A DNA stretch of 64,000 nt from Zobellia laminariae (GTDB taxonomy: Bacteria; Bacteroidota; Bacteroidia; Flavobacteriales; Flavobacteriaceae): NCBI RefSeq assembly GCF_009725995.1, contig NZ_RCNS01000003.1, forward strand, positions 124,001-188,000, written 5' to 3'. Under the pieces are notes generated by a model, which was not told where the DNA came from, made no database searches, and worked only from the letters and a program-made list of their open reading frames with translations. A program made the position numbers and the translations under genes. Positions 55,854 through 64,000 of this stretch are shown one piece after another. Each line of letters begins with the position of its first letter. Position 1 is the stretch's first letter.

Positions 55854-56951
55854 ATGGAGCGAAAAAAAATTGCTTTTGTTATATATAGCTTAGAATCTGG
55901 TGGAGCCGAAAGAGTTGTCACTGAATTAGCAAATACCCTTATATTAGACTATGATATAACCATTATCACTTTGGTAAAGACTACGCCTTTTTATAAGCTT
56001 AATCCTAAAGTATCATTATTATTTTGCTCTGAAAATTTAAAGAATGATACGACTCTCGTTAAATCCATTTCTGATGGAGTTAATAGAGTAAGAACTTTAT
56101 ATAAAATTCTTAAAAAAAATAACATTCAACTTGTTATTAGTTTTATGACATCTTCTAATATCTATTCTATTTGGGCCGCTAAATTAAGTGGAATTCCTTG
56201 TATTGTTAGTGAAAGGGCAAACCATGAAATTTTCAAACTCCCCAAGCCTCTTGAAATTATAAGGGATTTAAGCTACAAATTTAGTGATTTTCTAGTAGTT
56301 CAAACTGAAGCAAATAAAGCATTCTACTCAAGAAAGCTAACCTCTTCTAAAATAATTGTAATTCCCAATCCTATTGCTGAATCTCTTTCCAACAAAAGAA
56401 ATAATGAGTTCTACAACACTAAAGAGAACATTATTCTAAATGTAGGTAGTTTCAAAAAAGGGAAAGCTCAAGAACTCTTGATAAGAGCCTTCGCCAACAT
56501 TGAAAATGATAGTTGGCAAGTAATTTTTGTTGGAGATGGACCAACTAAGCAAGAAAATATAAATCTTACGAAAAAATTAGATATTGAAAAGAAAATACAT
56601 TTTGTAGGAAAAAAGCACGAGATAGATGTATATTATAACCGAGCTAGGTTATTTGTTTTCACCTCGGAACACGAAGGTTTCCCTAATGCCCTATTAGAAG
56701 CATTATATTTCGGCATACCCACTATCTCAACCAATTGTAAACATGGTCCCGCTGATTTAATTACAGATAAAGAAAATGGCTTCTTAATCCCTGTTGGTAA
56801 TCAAGATATATTAGAAAAAAGAATGATTCAACTAATGACAGATGAAGTTTTGCAAAAGAATCTAGCAGAGAATGCCATGGAGTCTACAGAAAAGTATAAA
56901 ATATTATCTATTGTTGAGTTGTGGAAAGAATATATTACCAAATTAGTATAA
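55854..56951 (+). CDS. Family 4 glycosyltransferase (GT-B)
   Basis: 365 aa. N-terminal IAFVIYSLESGGAERVVTELA, acceptor-side domain, then VGSFKKGKAQELLIRAF and the donor-site motif EHEGFPNALLEALYFGIPTIST (E-x7-E). Retaining GT4 enzymes transfer sugars from UDP- or GDP-sugars to lipid-linked intermediates at the inner face of the membrane. The GGAER start is shared with the GT4s at 58147 and 61457, suggesting paralogous expansion. The polymerase gene follows after 6 bp. Donor and acceptor unknown. Confidence 0.92.
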   Translation: MERKKIAFVIYSLESGGAERVVTELANTLILDYDITIITLVKTTPFYKLNPKVSLLFCSENLKNDTTLVKSISDGVNRVRTLYKILKKNNIQLVISFMTSSNIYSIWAAKLSGIPCIVSERANHEIFKLPKPLEIIRDLSYKFSDFLVVQTEANKAFYSRKLTSSKIIVIPNPIAESLSNKRNNEFYNTKENIILNVGSFKKGKAQELLIRAFANIENDSWQVIFVGDGPTKQENINLTKKLDIEKKIHFVGKKHEIDVYYNRARLFVFTSEHEGFPNALLEALYFGIPTISTNCKHGPADLITDKENGFLIPVGNQDILEKRMIQLMTDEVLQKNLAENAMESTEKYKILSIVELWKEYITKLV

Positions 56952-56957
56952 TACATT

Positions 56958-58145
56958 ATGTTAAGACAATTATTCAACCCTAACGAGCTTCTAAAATATG
57001 CTATTTTAGCTCTAATAATGTGGAACATTCCCGGTTTTGTTTTAACATATATGAATCCAGTATTGTCCTCCGCGCTCAGTTATTTGTCATTTGGCCTTTT
57101 AATAGTGTTTTATATTATTAACAAAAGAACGGGTACAAATAATTGGTTGGTAATTATAGGTGTACTATACTTTATAATAGGTAGCCTCTCTGGACAAACA
57201 TTTATACCACCTATAAACTTTTACTTAATAATTTGGATTAAATATTTTATAATAATAATCTGCGGTAATGAGTTATTAAAGAGAACTTCTACGAAAGAAA
57301 TGTCTATCTTTTTACTAATTGGAGCATTTAGTATTATATTACAAATTTTCCTTTTCAACAATCCCCTTGAGGATTATGGACGATACAGTGGATTCTATTT
57401 AAATCCAAATTCTGGTGGCTTCATTTGTATATTAGGTTACGCACTTGCTTACTCCATAAAAAATAAAAAATTCAGACTTTTTGCCCAATGGACATTTACC
57501 CTAATGGGGTTACTTACTTTTTCGAGAACCTTCATCTTACTTTGGATAGTTATTAATTTGATGTCTGTTAGAATATCTATTAAAAACGTAAACAAACTGC
57601 TTCTGGGCGCCGGCTTATTATTTACTCTAGTCGCCTATAACTCATTCTTACCTGTAAAAAATAAAAGATTATCCCAAATTACAGAAACTTTAAGTGGTGA
57701 CTCCAAGGCTGCAAAGGATTTGAACGAAGGATCACGGTTTGAGACGTGGGAGAAATTTTATGGTTTCATAATAGAAGAGCCTTTTGTTGGTCATGGCTGG
57801 GGAGCTTTTGGAGGAGGAGGTCTTGGTGGTTTTCTCGGGGTTCACAATACATATTTAAAAGTTTTAGGTGAAGCAGGGATTATCCCCCTTTTACTAATGA
57901 TTTTTTACTTTGTTTACCTAATCCAGCGTAGTTATAAAATATTCCTTCAAAGTCCATATCTATTGTTTATGTCTATTTGTCTTGCTGGTGTTCTTATGAC
58001 TAATCATAATTTTTTTACTGATGGATATTTAATTTTTGTAGCACTTTGGATTTACGCAGACCTTACAAAATGCTTGCAAGAAAAAACAGAACTAAATAAC
58101 CAAATAATTGAATCTACAGATCAAGAATTAACAAACAAATTATAA
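56958..58145 (+). CDS. O-antigen/capsule polymerase-like membrane protein (Wzy)
   Basis: 395 aa with about ten membrane helices. The O-antigen ligase/polymerase family pattern is seen in GRYSGFYLNPNSGGFICILGYALAYS, LLTFSRTFILLW, and GSRFETWEKFYGFIIEEPFVGHGWGAFGGGG followed by GVHNTYLKVLGEAGIIP. Wzy joins lipid-linked repeat units in the periplasm; the flippase upstream and Wzc give the expected partners. A ligase role is possible from sequence but less likely in this setting. Confidence 0.87.
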   Translation: MLRQLFNPNELLKYAILALIMWNIPGFVLTYMNPVLSSALSYLSFGLLIVFYIINKRTGTNNWLVIIGVLYFIIGSLSGQTFIPPINFYLIIWIKYFIIIICGNELLKRTSTKEMSIFLLIGAFSIILQIFLFNNPLEDYGRYSGFYLNPNSGGFICILGYALAYSIKNKKFRLFAQWTFTLMGLLTFSRTFILLWIVINLMSVRISIKNVNKLLLGAGLLFTLVAYNSFLPVKNKRLSQITETLSGDSKAAKDLNEGSRFETWEKFYGFIIEEPFVGHGWGAFGGGGLGGFLGVHNTYLKVLGEAGIIPLLLMIFYFVYLIQRSYKIFLQSPYLLFMSICLAGVLMTNHNFFTDGYLIFVALWIYADLTKCLQEKTELNNQIIESTDQELTNKL

Positions 58146-58146
58146 G

Positions 58147-59181
58147 TTGAATAGAAAAAAAATTCTTCTGGTTTTACCTAGTCTAGCTGCCGGTGGTGCG
58201 GAACGTGTTTTATCTTTTTTAGCGCAAAAACTAGACCCTAATTATTTTGATGTTCATTTACTTATAATAGGGAAATCAAGCGTCAATGCATATGATACCG
58301 GCACTGTTAATGTTACATATTTAGAGAAAACCAGAGTTTCCCATGCTGTAGTTAAAATCTTCAAGTCCTTAATATCTTATAAGCCACATATTGTATTTAG
58401 TTCATTGGGACATGTCAATACTTTAATGGGGTTATTTGCTGTCTTTTATAGATTACCTAAATATGTAATAAGACCTACTAATATTCAGACTGACTCCAAA
58501 CCTATGGGAGCACTTTCTAAAATAGCTATTTCTCAAATTGATAAAGTCGTTTGTCAATCAGAAGACATGGCTAAGAATTTTATGGAAATAGCAAATATTT
58601 CGGGTGAAAAAATATGTATAATAGGCAACCCTATAACAAATATAAACTTGAAATGGGAGGCTAGAATTATTACACAACATCAACGGCTTATCACGGTTGG
58701 AAGATTAAGCAAAGTAAAAGGTCATGAACGTATTCTTGAAATCCTATCGAAGTCTAACCTAGACTATCATTACACTATAATTGGTGACGGTCCCGAGAAG
58801 AAGAATATCTTAGAGATTATACAAAAGCTTGGTTTAGAATCAAATGTTACTCTAGTTCCTTTTACTAATAAGGTTGATGACTACCTTTACAATAGCGATC
58901 TTTTTCTTCAGGGGTCATATAGTGAAGGTTTTCCAAATGCTGTGTTAGAAAGTTGTACACAAGGAGTCCCCGTTATAGCCTTTAACGTATTAGGAGGGAC
59001 TAAGGAAATAATTGAGCATGGAGTAAATGGCTACCTTGTAGAATCTGAAACAGAATTTATCCGTTTTTTAGAACAAGATAAATCATGGGATTGTAAGATT
59101 GTTCGGAATTCTGTAATCGCTAAATTTAGCTCAGCTTCTATTCTTAAAAAATATGAAGAGTTGTTTTTCTCTTTAGTTTAA
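58147..59181 (+). CDS. Family 4 glycosyltransferase (GT-B)
   Basis: 344 aa starting at TTG one base after the polymerase stop; LLVLPSLAAGGAERVLSFLA follows at once, so this start is credible. TVGRLSKVKGHERILEIL and SYSEGFPNAVLESCTQGVPVIAFNVLGG (E-x7-E) define the donor domain. Cytoplasmic, membrane-associated. One of four GT4s of this locus. The close coupling suggests low or polymerase-linked translation. Confidence 0.9.
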   Translation: MNRKKILLVLPSLAAGGAERVLSFLAQKLDPNYFDVHLLIIGKSSVNAYDTGTVNVTYLEKTRVSHAVVKIFKSLISYKPHIVFSSLGHVNTLMGLFAVFYRLPKYVIRPTNIQTDSKPMGALSKIAISQIDKVVCQSEDMAKNFMEIANISGEKICIIGNPITNINLKWEARIITQHQRLITVGRLSKVKGHERILEILSKSNLDYHYTIIGDGPEKKNILEIIQKLGLESNVTLVPFTNKVDDYLYNSDLFLQGSYSEGFPNAVLESCTQGVPVIAFNVLGGTKEIIEHGVNGYLVESETEFIRFLEQDKSWDCKIVRNSVIAKFSSASILKKYEELFFSLV

Positions 59182-59560
59182 TTTACAGTAGACTTAAAAA
59201 TCTGATTACCTTCACTCAAAGAAAGAACAAATATTATTTGTGAATGATTTTAAAACAAATTTTAATCCACCGTTAAGATATTAAAAAAATAACAGCTTAA
59301 ATAGCCAAAAAATAATCTATTAAAATTTTAATATCAATAACATTTTAAGACATTGAACAATAAAGCTTATAATAGATTGTTATGAAATAAATGCGGAATA
59401 CATAGGTGTATTTTTTTAATTGAGCTCATTTTTTTTAACTTTTATATTGTAATTATTTTTTTCGAAGTCTCTGAACCAATGTTTTCCTTAACATGAGACG
59501 CTTTTAATTAATAATTATTAAGTCATTTTTATACTTTTTTCAACGACTAAAACATTGTCA
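59182..59560. other. AT-rich intergenic region, nothing recognised
   Basis: 379 bp of very AT-rich sequence with many T runs. I find no gene, hairpin terminator or convincing promoter. Confidence 0.5.
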
Positions 59561-61405
59561 ATGTGTGGAATTTACGGTACTACAATAGCTTATACAGAAG
59601 GTCAAGTATTACAGAAACTAAAAAGAACATCTTTTAGGGGTCCCGATCAAATGGGGCATCAATCATATAAAAATAGTAAGGTTACATTCGGCCATAACCG
59701 GCTTTCAATTATTGATCTTGATTCAAGATCTAATCAACCCTTTTCTTATTTAGAAGGGATACATATTGTTTTTAATGGGGAGATTTTCAATTTTAAAGAA
59801 CTTCGGGAGAAATTAAGTTCAAAAGGATACACTTTCAAAACAACCAGTGACACAGAAGTTATCTGTGCTTCTTATCTAGAATATGGTGAGAATTGTGTCA
59901 ACCATTTTAATGGAATGTTCGCTTTTGTAATTTACGATGTTAAAAAAAATAAGTTATATGGAGCTAAAGATCGTGTTGGACAGAAACCATTTTATTATTA
60001 TTTAAAGGGTTCTGAATTTGAATTTGCAAGTCAAATTTCATCTATACAATTGTTCAATGAAAATCTATCTATTTCTAAAACAGCCATACAAGAATACCTC
60101 TCATGGAAATCCATTCCTTCGCCCTTTTCAATTTATAATGAAGTTAAAAAACTAGAAGATGGGTATTGGTTTACTTATGATTTAAAAAGTTATGAGTTTG
60201 TAACAAAACAATATTGGGACATACCATATAATCAAAAGCAAAGTTATTTAGGCTCTTATCTAGATGCACAAAATGAACTCGAAACATTATTAGACAATGC
60301 TGTAAACATCCGGATGTTTGCAGATGTACCAGTAGGTGTTTTTTTATCCGGAGGTGTAGATTCTTCTTTGATTGCAGCAATGGCTTCTAAAGGGAGTTCA
60401 AAAAAAGTAGAAACTTTTTCTGTGAAATTTAACGAAAAAGGATTCGATGAAAGTAAATATGCACAACAGGTTGCCGACCACCTTAAAACCAATCATCATG
60501 TTATTGAATGTGATTACAATGATGGATTGAGTCTTATAGAAAACTTCTCAACTTATTATGATGAACCTTTTGCAGATTCTTCGGCGATACCAAGCATGTT
60601 ATTGGCAAAAAATACTAAGGAGCATGTAACAGTAGCACTTTCGGGAGACGGAGGTGATGAAAGTTTTTTAGGATATCGTAGGTACGAATGGATTACTAGA
60701 AATAAAAAATTTATGTCAATCCCAAAGCCTTTTAGGATTGCTGCAGCAAGAGGCTTAACGTCACTGTCTAGTGGAACAAGAGCTAAAGTTCTTTCCGAAA
60801 TACTACAATGCAATGATATTGAGAGTGCTTATCTTAAAACTGTTACTAGATATGGAGCCCCTTGGATGAAGGAAGATAACCCGATGAATCTCAAGGAATT
60901 AAAATATCTTATGCATAATAAGAAAAATATACTTGAAAGGGTTTCCGATTTTGATATCAAAACTTATTTGAATTGGGATATAAACACTAAAGTTGATAGA
61001 GCAAGTATGGCTTATTCTTTAGAAGTCAGATCTCCTTTTTTAGATTATAGAATTATAGAGATGGCCCGACAACTACCTACATCATATAAATTTATTGAAG
61101 GAAATCAAAAGCGTATCTTAAAAGATATTCTATATAAACATGTTCCAAAAAGGATTTTTGACAGGCCGAAAGCTGGTTTTAGCATGCCACTAAGCGTATG
61201 GTTTAGAAAAGATTTAAAAGATTATGTTCTAACAGAGCTTTCTGCAAAAAATCTTAATGAAATACCTGGGCTTAAAACAGACATAGTTTTAAAAATGATA
61301 AATGAGCATATGACTGGAAAATGGGACCATAACTATTTTATATGGAAACTACTTGTTTTAAGGCAATGGCTAAAAGCTAACGGAAAAGGAATTTCTATAA
61401 GGTAA
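59561..61405 (+). CDS. asnB: Asparagine synthase (glutamine-hydrolysing)-type amidotransferase
   Basis: 614 aa from ATG 59561; this start, not the TTG 6 bp upstream, places the catalytic Cys2 (MCGIYG) at the mature N-terminus. Class II glutaminase domain (about 2-200: SFRGPDQMGH, FNGEIFNF), then the synthetase domain with the PP-loop SGGVDSS (about 263-269), SGDGGDE and DRASMAYSLEVRSPFLD. Family members make Asn or, in polysaccharide loci (WbpS-like), amidate uronic acids. Sited between GT4 genes of the capsule locus, with a HexNAcA pathway nearby, uronamide formation is the likelier role. Confidence 0.93.
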   Translation: MCGIYGTTIAYTEGQVLQKLKRTSFRGPDQMGHQSYKNSKVTFGHNRLSIIDLDSRSNQPFSYLEGIHIVFNGEIFNFKELREKLSSKGYTFKTTSDTEVICASYLEYGENCVNHFNGMFAFVIYDVKKNKLYGAKDRVGQKPFYYYLKGSEFEFASQISSIQLFNENLSISKTAIQEYLSWKSIPSPFSIYNEVKKLEDGYWFTYDLKSYEFVTKQYWDIPYNQKQSYLGSYLDAQNELETLLDNAVNIRMFADVPVGVFLSGGVDSSLIAAMASKGSSKKVETFSVKFNEKGFDESKYAQQVADHLKTNHHVIECDYNDGLSLIENFSTYYDEPFADSSAIPSMLLAKNTKEHVTVALSGDGGDESFLGYRRYEWITRNKKFMSIPKPFRIAAARGLTSLSSGTRAKVLSEILQCNDIESAYLKTVTRYGAPWMKEDNPMNLKELKYLMHNKKNILERVSDFDIKTYLNWDINTKVDRASMAYSLEVRSPFLDYRIIEMARQLPTSYKFIEGNQKRILKDILYKHVPKRIFDRPKAGFSMPLSVWFRKDLKDYVLTELSAKNLNEIPGLKTDIVLKMINEHMTGKWDHNYFIWKLLVLRQWLKANGKGISIR

Positions 61406-61456
61406 TATTAGCAAACTTTATTATTATAAAAGTAAAATCTTGAGACAATTTAAAAA

Positions 61457-62596
61457 ATGACAATAGCCCTTTTTATATATTCTTTGGCCGGTGGTGGTGC
61501 AGAACGTGTAGTTTCCTATCTTCTACCGTATTTAAAAAGTAAAGGACATAATGTTCATTTAGTTTTAATGAATGAGACAATAAGTTATGATATACCGGAC
61601 GATATACCAGTTCATTATATAGAAAAGTCTCAAGCAAATGAAAATGGGATTTTTAAGTTAATCAAACTCCCCTATTTGGCTTACAAGTATACTAAACTTG
61701 CAAAAAAATTAAACCTTACTCATTCTTTCAGTCTATTGTCCAGACCCAATTATGTTAATGTCTTGATGCAGTTTTTATATAAAGAGCATCCAAAAATAAT
61801 TGTAAGTGAAAGAAATTATGCAAGCATGCAATATGGCTATGGTGATATGCAATCCAAAATAAATAATTTTCTTGTAAGACAACTATACCCTAAAGCAGAT
61901 TTTGTAATTGGAAACTCCGAAGCCAATGTTAAGGACCTCATAGATAATTATGGTATAAATTCTAAGCTTACTGGTATTATACAAAACCCAATAGATATTG
62001 AGAAAATTGAAAAAGTAATAATTAAAAATAATTTTTTCGACCCCTCATATTTCAATATGATAACAGTTGGGAGATTAGAAGTTGTTAAAAACCATGAGTT
62101 GTTACTTAAGGCAATTCAAAAAACACCCAAAGTAAGGTTATTTTTTTTAGGTAAAGGACATCTGCAACAACAGTTAGAGCAACTTGCTTCAGATCTAAAT
62201 ATACAAAATCGAGTATTCTTCCTAGGTTTTGATAACAACCCTTACCAATACCTAAAAGCTGCCGATTTATTTGTCTTTGGATCCAACCATGAAGGTTTTC
62301 CTAACGTCCTTTTAGAAGCCATGTGCTGTGGATTACCCATTTTAACTACAAATTGTAAATCTGGCCCTAGCGAAATCATGAAGCTTGAAAAGCCTATTGA
62401 AAATGATATCATGATAACACCTTATGGTATTTTGACTCCTGTAGGCGATGTAACTACAATGGCAAAAGGCATGGCTTATTTTGTAGAAAACCCAGACTAT
62501 CTAACAACTTGTAAAACCAACGTTCTTGAACGAATAAAAGATTTTCGCAAAGAAGGCATTTTAAAAGCTTACGAATTAGCGTTATCCAAACAATAA
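61457..62596 (+). CDS. Family 4 glycosyltransferase (GT-B)
   Basis: 379 aa. ALFIYSLAGGGAERVVSYLLPYL start, VSERNYASMQYGYG, TVGRLEVVKNHELLLKAI and NHEGFPNVLLEAMCCGLPILTTNC (E-x7-E). Pattern close to GalNAc/GlcNAc-transferring GT4s such as PglH/PglJ, though donor choice cannot be fixed by eye. It lies 51 bp after the amidotransferase and 45 bp before the last GT. Confidence 0.92.
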   Translation: MTIALFIYSLAGGGAERVVSYLLPYLKSKGHNVHLVLMNETISYDIPDDIPVHYIEKSQANENGIFKLIKLPYLAYKYTKLAKKLNLTHSFSLLSRPNYVNVLMQFLYKEHPKIIVSERNYASMQYGYGDMQSKINNFLVRQLYPKADFVIGNSEANVKDLIDNYGINSKLTGIIQNPIDIEKIEKVIIKNNFFDPSYFNMITVGRLEVVKNHELLLKAIQKTPKVRLFFLGKGHLQQQLEQLASDLNIQNRVFFLGFDNNPYQYLKAADLFVFGSNHEGFPNVLLEAMCCGLPILTTNCKSGPSEIMKLEKPIENDIMITPYGILTPVGDVTTMAKGMAYFVENPDYLTTCKTNVLERIKDFRKEGILKAYELALSKQ

Positions 62597-62641
62597 AATT
62601 ACTTTACATATAGTTTTATTGGTGCAAACACCTTCTTAATT

Positions 62642-63787
62642 ATGAAAAGAAAACTTTTCCGAATCGCCGCTGCCCCTGGTTCTCTTGCTGTTCTTTTGAA
62701 AGGACAGTTGCGCTTCATGAACAATTATTATGAAGTTACAGGTGTTGCTTCCGAAGGTTTTCAACATGATACAATTAGAGACAACGAAGGCATTAATACC
62801 ATTGTTATAAACATTGATAGGAGAATAAATCTTTTAGCAGATATTAAATCACTCTACCAGCTTTTTATTCTTTTCAGAAAAGAGAAACCTTTCATTATTC
62901 ACTCCATTACACCAAAAGCCGGATTGCTAAGTATGGTAGCAGGTTATTTAGCTGGTGTACCACATAGACTACATACATTTACAGGACTAGTTTTTCCTAC
63001 CCAAACTGGGTTGATGAAAAAAATGCTAATTTTTTTCGATAAGATAATTTGCTTTTGTGCCACCAACATCTACCCGGAAGGCCAAGGTGTCAAAAATGAC
63101 CTTATTCAATATAAAATCACTAAAAAGCCCTTGCACATAATTGGTCATGGCAATGTAAACGGAATAGACCTATCTTTCTTTGACCCCAAACTTTATCCTG
63201 ATAACAAACAAAAAGAAATACGTAAGAGCCTAAATATTGAAAAGTCTGATTTTGTATGGTCTTTTGTAGGCCGTATTGGATTTGATAAAGGCATTGAAGA
63301 AATGATTAATTCGTTTGTTCAAATACAAAAGCAGTCTAAAAACTCTAAACTGTTACTCGTAGGCCCCTATGAAAAAGATATCGACCCCCTACCAGAATCG
63401 ATAGAGAAAGAAATTAAAGAAAATGCTTCAATAATATCAGCAGGTTGGCAACAGGACGTTAGACCTTATTTTGCTATTTCTAACATATTTGTTTTCCCTA
63501 GTTATAGAGAAGGATTCCCTAACGTATTACTTCAAGCAGGCGCTATGGGTATATATAGTATCGTCACTAATATTAATGGTTCTAATGAGATAATAGAAGA
63601 TGGTCTAAACGGCGTCATCATACCTGTAAAAAATACAGAAGCATTAACAAAAGCTATGGAAGATTGTTTAAAAAATTCTTCAAATTTTCAAAATGCAAAC
63701 GAGAAATACCGCGAACTAATTTCTGAAAAATATAATCAGGATTTTGTCTGGTCAAAACAATTAAAAGAATATGAAAATTTTAAATAA
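62642..63787 (+). CDS. Family 4 glycosyltransferase, PglA/CapM-like
   Basis: 381 aa. IAAAPGSLAVLLKGQLRFMN start, HSITPKAGLLSMVAGYLAGVPHRLHTFTG (strongly reminiscent of PglA/WbaD-like enzymes acting on the first lipid-linked sugar), VGRIGFDKGIEEMI and SYREGFPNVLLQAGAMGIYSIVTNINGSNEII. The conserved pattern has Gln where the second Glu of E-x7-E is normally found (EGFPNVLLQ), a substitution seen in this subgroup. It should add an early sugar of the repeat. Complete, with a stop 213 bp before the window end. No initiating phosphoglycosyltransferase is in the window; it may lie just downstream. Confidence 0.9.
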   Translation: MKRKLFRIAAAPGSLAVLLKGQLRFMNNYYEVTGVASEGFQHDTIRDNEGINTIVINIDRRINLLADIKSLYQLFILFRKEKPFIIHSITPKAGLLSMVAGYLAGVPHRLHTFTGLVFPTQTGLMKKMLIFFDKIICFCATNIYPEGQGVKNDLIQYKITKKPLHIIGHGNVNGIDLSFFDPKLYPDNKQKEIRKSLNIEKSDFVWSFVGRIGFDKGIEEMINSFVQIQKQSKNSKLLLVGPYEKDIDPLPESIEKEIKENASIISAGWQQDVRPYFAISNIFVFPSYREGFPNVLLQAGAMGIYSIVTNINGSNEIIEDGLNGVIIPVKNTEALTKAMEDCLKNSSNFQNANEKYRELISEKYNQDFVWSKQLKEYENFK

Positions 63788-64000
63788 AAGTAGCGTAATC
63801 AGTTAATTTTATTGAAATTAAAATGTTTAAAAAAAATTGAAGTTTATTAATAATAGTAAAAGCAAAGTACCAATCAAAACTGCATTTTAACAAAAAACCA
63901 AGTACTTAGTCTATATCCAAATTTAGTAGTTACTTTTATAGCTATTTTGCAACAGTTATTATATCTTTTCATGATTTACCGACTTTTTTTAAGAGACTAA

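Noticed and set aside
1..64000. CRISPR arrays, tRNA/rRNA genes, insertion sequences, phage or integrase genes
   Set aside because: No direct-repeat/spacer pattern, no tRNA-like cloverleaf noticed and no transposase or integrase frame seen.

Overview
This window comes from an AT-rich Bacteroidota chromosome, most likely a marine, macroalgae-associated member of the Flavobacteriaceae. A Zobellia- or Maribacter-like host is an impression, not a proof. The signs are a sulfatase next to a DUF5060 carbohydrate-active enzyme, a type IX secretion sorting domain, a TonB-dependent receptor with a carboxypeptidase-like N-terminal domain, SD-poor starts and promoters of the TTG-N17-20-TAnnTTTG type. I saw no tRNA, rRNA, CRISPR array, transposase or phage gene.

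Layout. (1) 1-4414: end of a polysaccharide-utilisation segment, with a 5'-truncated sulfatase and a convergent DUF5060 glycosidase-like protein. (2) 4808-7385: an ApbE / DUF4266 / DUF3570 operon, probably for a flavinylated envelope redox system. (3) 7451-22689: a compact nonribosomal peptide locus. The minus-strand arm encodes a HupE/UreJ-like membrane protein, a C-A-PCP-TE synthetase and a phosphopantetheinyl transferase. The plus-strand arm encodes a stand-alone adenylation enzyme, a stand-alone carrier protein, a C-A-PCP synthetase whose A domain is interrupted by a zinc-ribbon PP-loop ATPase (WbpG/PseA amidotransferase-like), a His-rich small protein and a TonB-dependent receptor. (4) 22890-63787: a large capsule/exopolysaccharide locus. 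It has a PHP phosphatase, Wzc and Wza, nucleotide-sugar enzymes (PglF-like dehydratase, aminotransferase, UXS, UGD, GlcA 4-epimerase, WbpP/WbpO-like pair), a flippase, a polymerase, six glycosyltransferases, an asparagine-synthase-type amidotransferase, an MBOAT/SGNH acylation pair, two paralogous pectate-lyase-like lipoproteins and a DUF2264 protein. A very large secreted PQQ-sugar-dehydrogenase/PKD/T9SS protein (23728-29615) sits between its first two genes.

The most novel candidate is the peptide locus. By eye-extracted specificity codes, the free A domain looks prolyl-type and the interrupted A domain looks Asn-type. The embedded PP-loop domain belongs to a superfamily that activates amide or carbonyl oxygen with ATP so that N or S can replace it. 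With the TonB receptor, HupE-like permease and His-rich protein alongside, I infer a small modified peptide (amidine or thioamide) that may act as a metallophore. This is a hypothesis, not a demonstrated function.

Six reading-frame breaks are visible: one in the sugar dehydrogenase and five in the polysaccharide locus between 47.6 and 55.7 kb, the latter all at A/T homopolymers. In each case the protein resumes in another frame. Sequencing or assembly indels are the simplest explanation, with phase variation as the interesting alternative.
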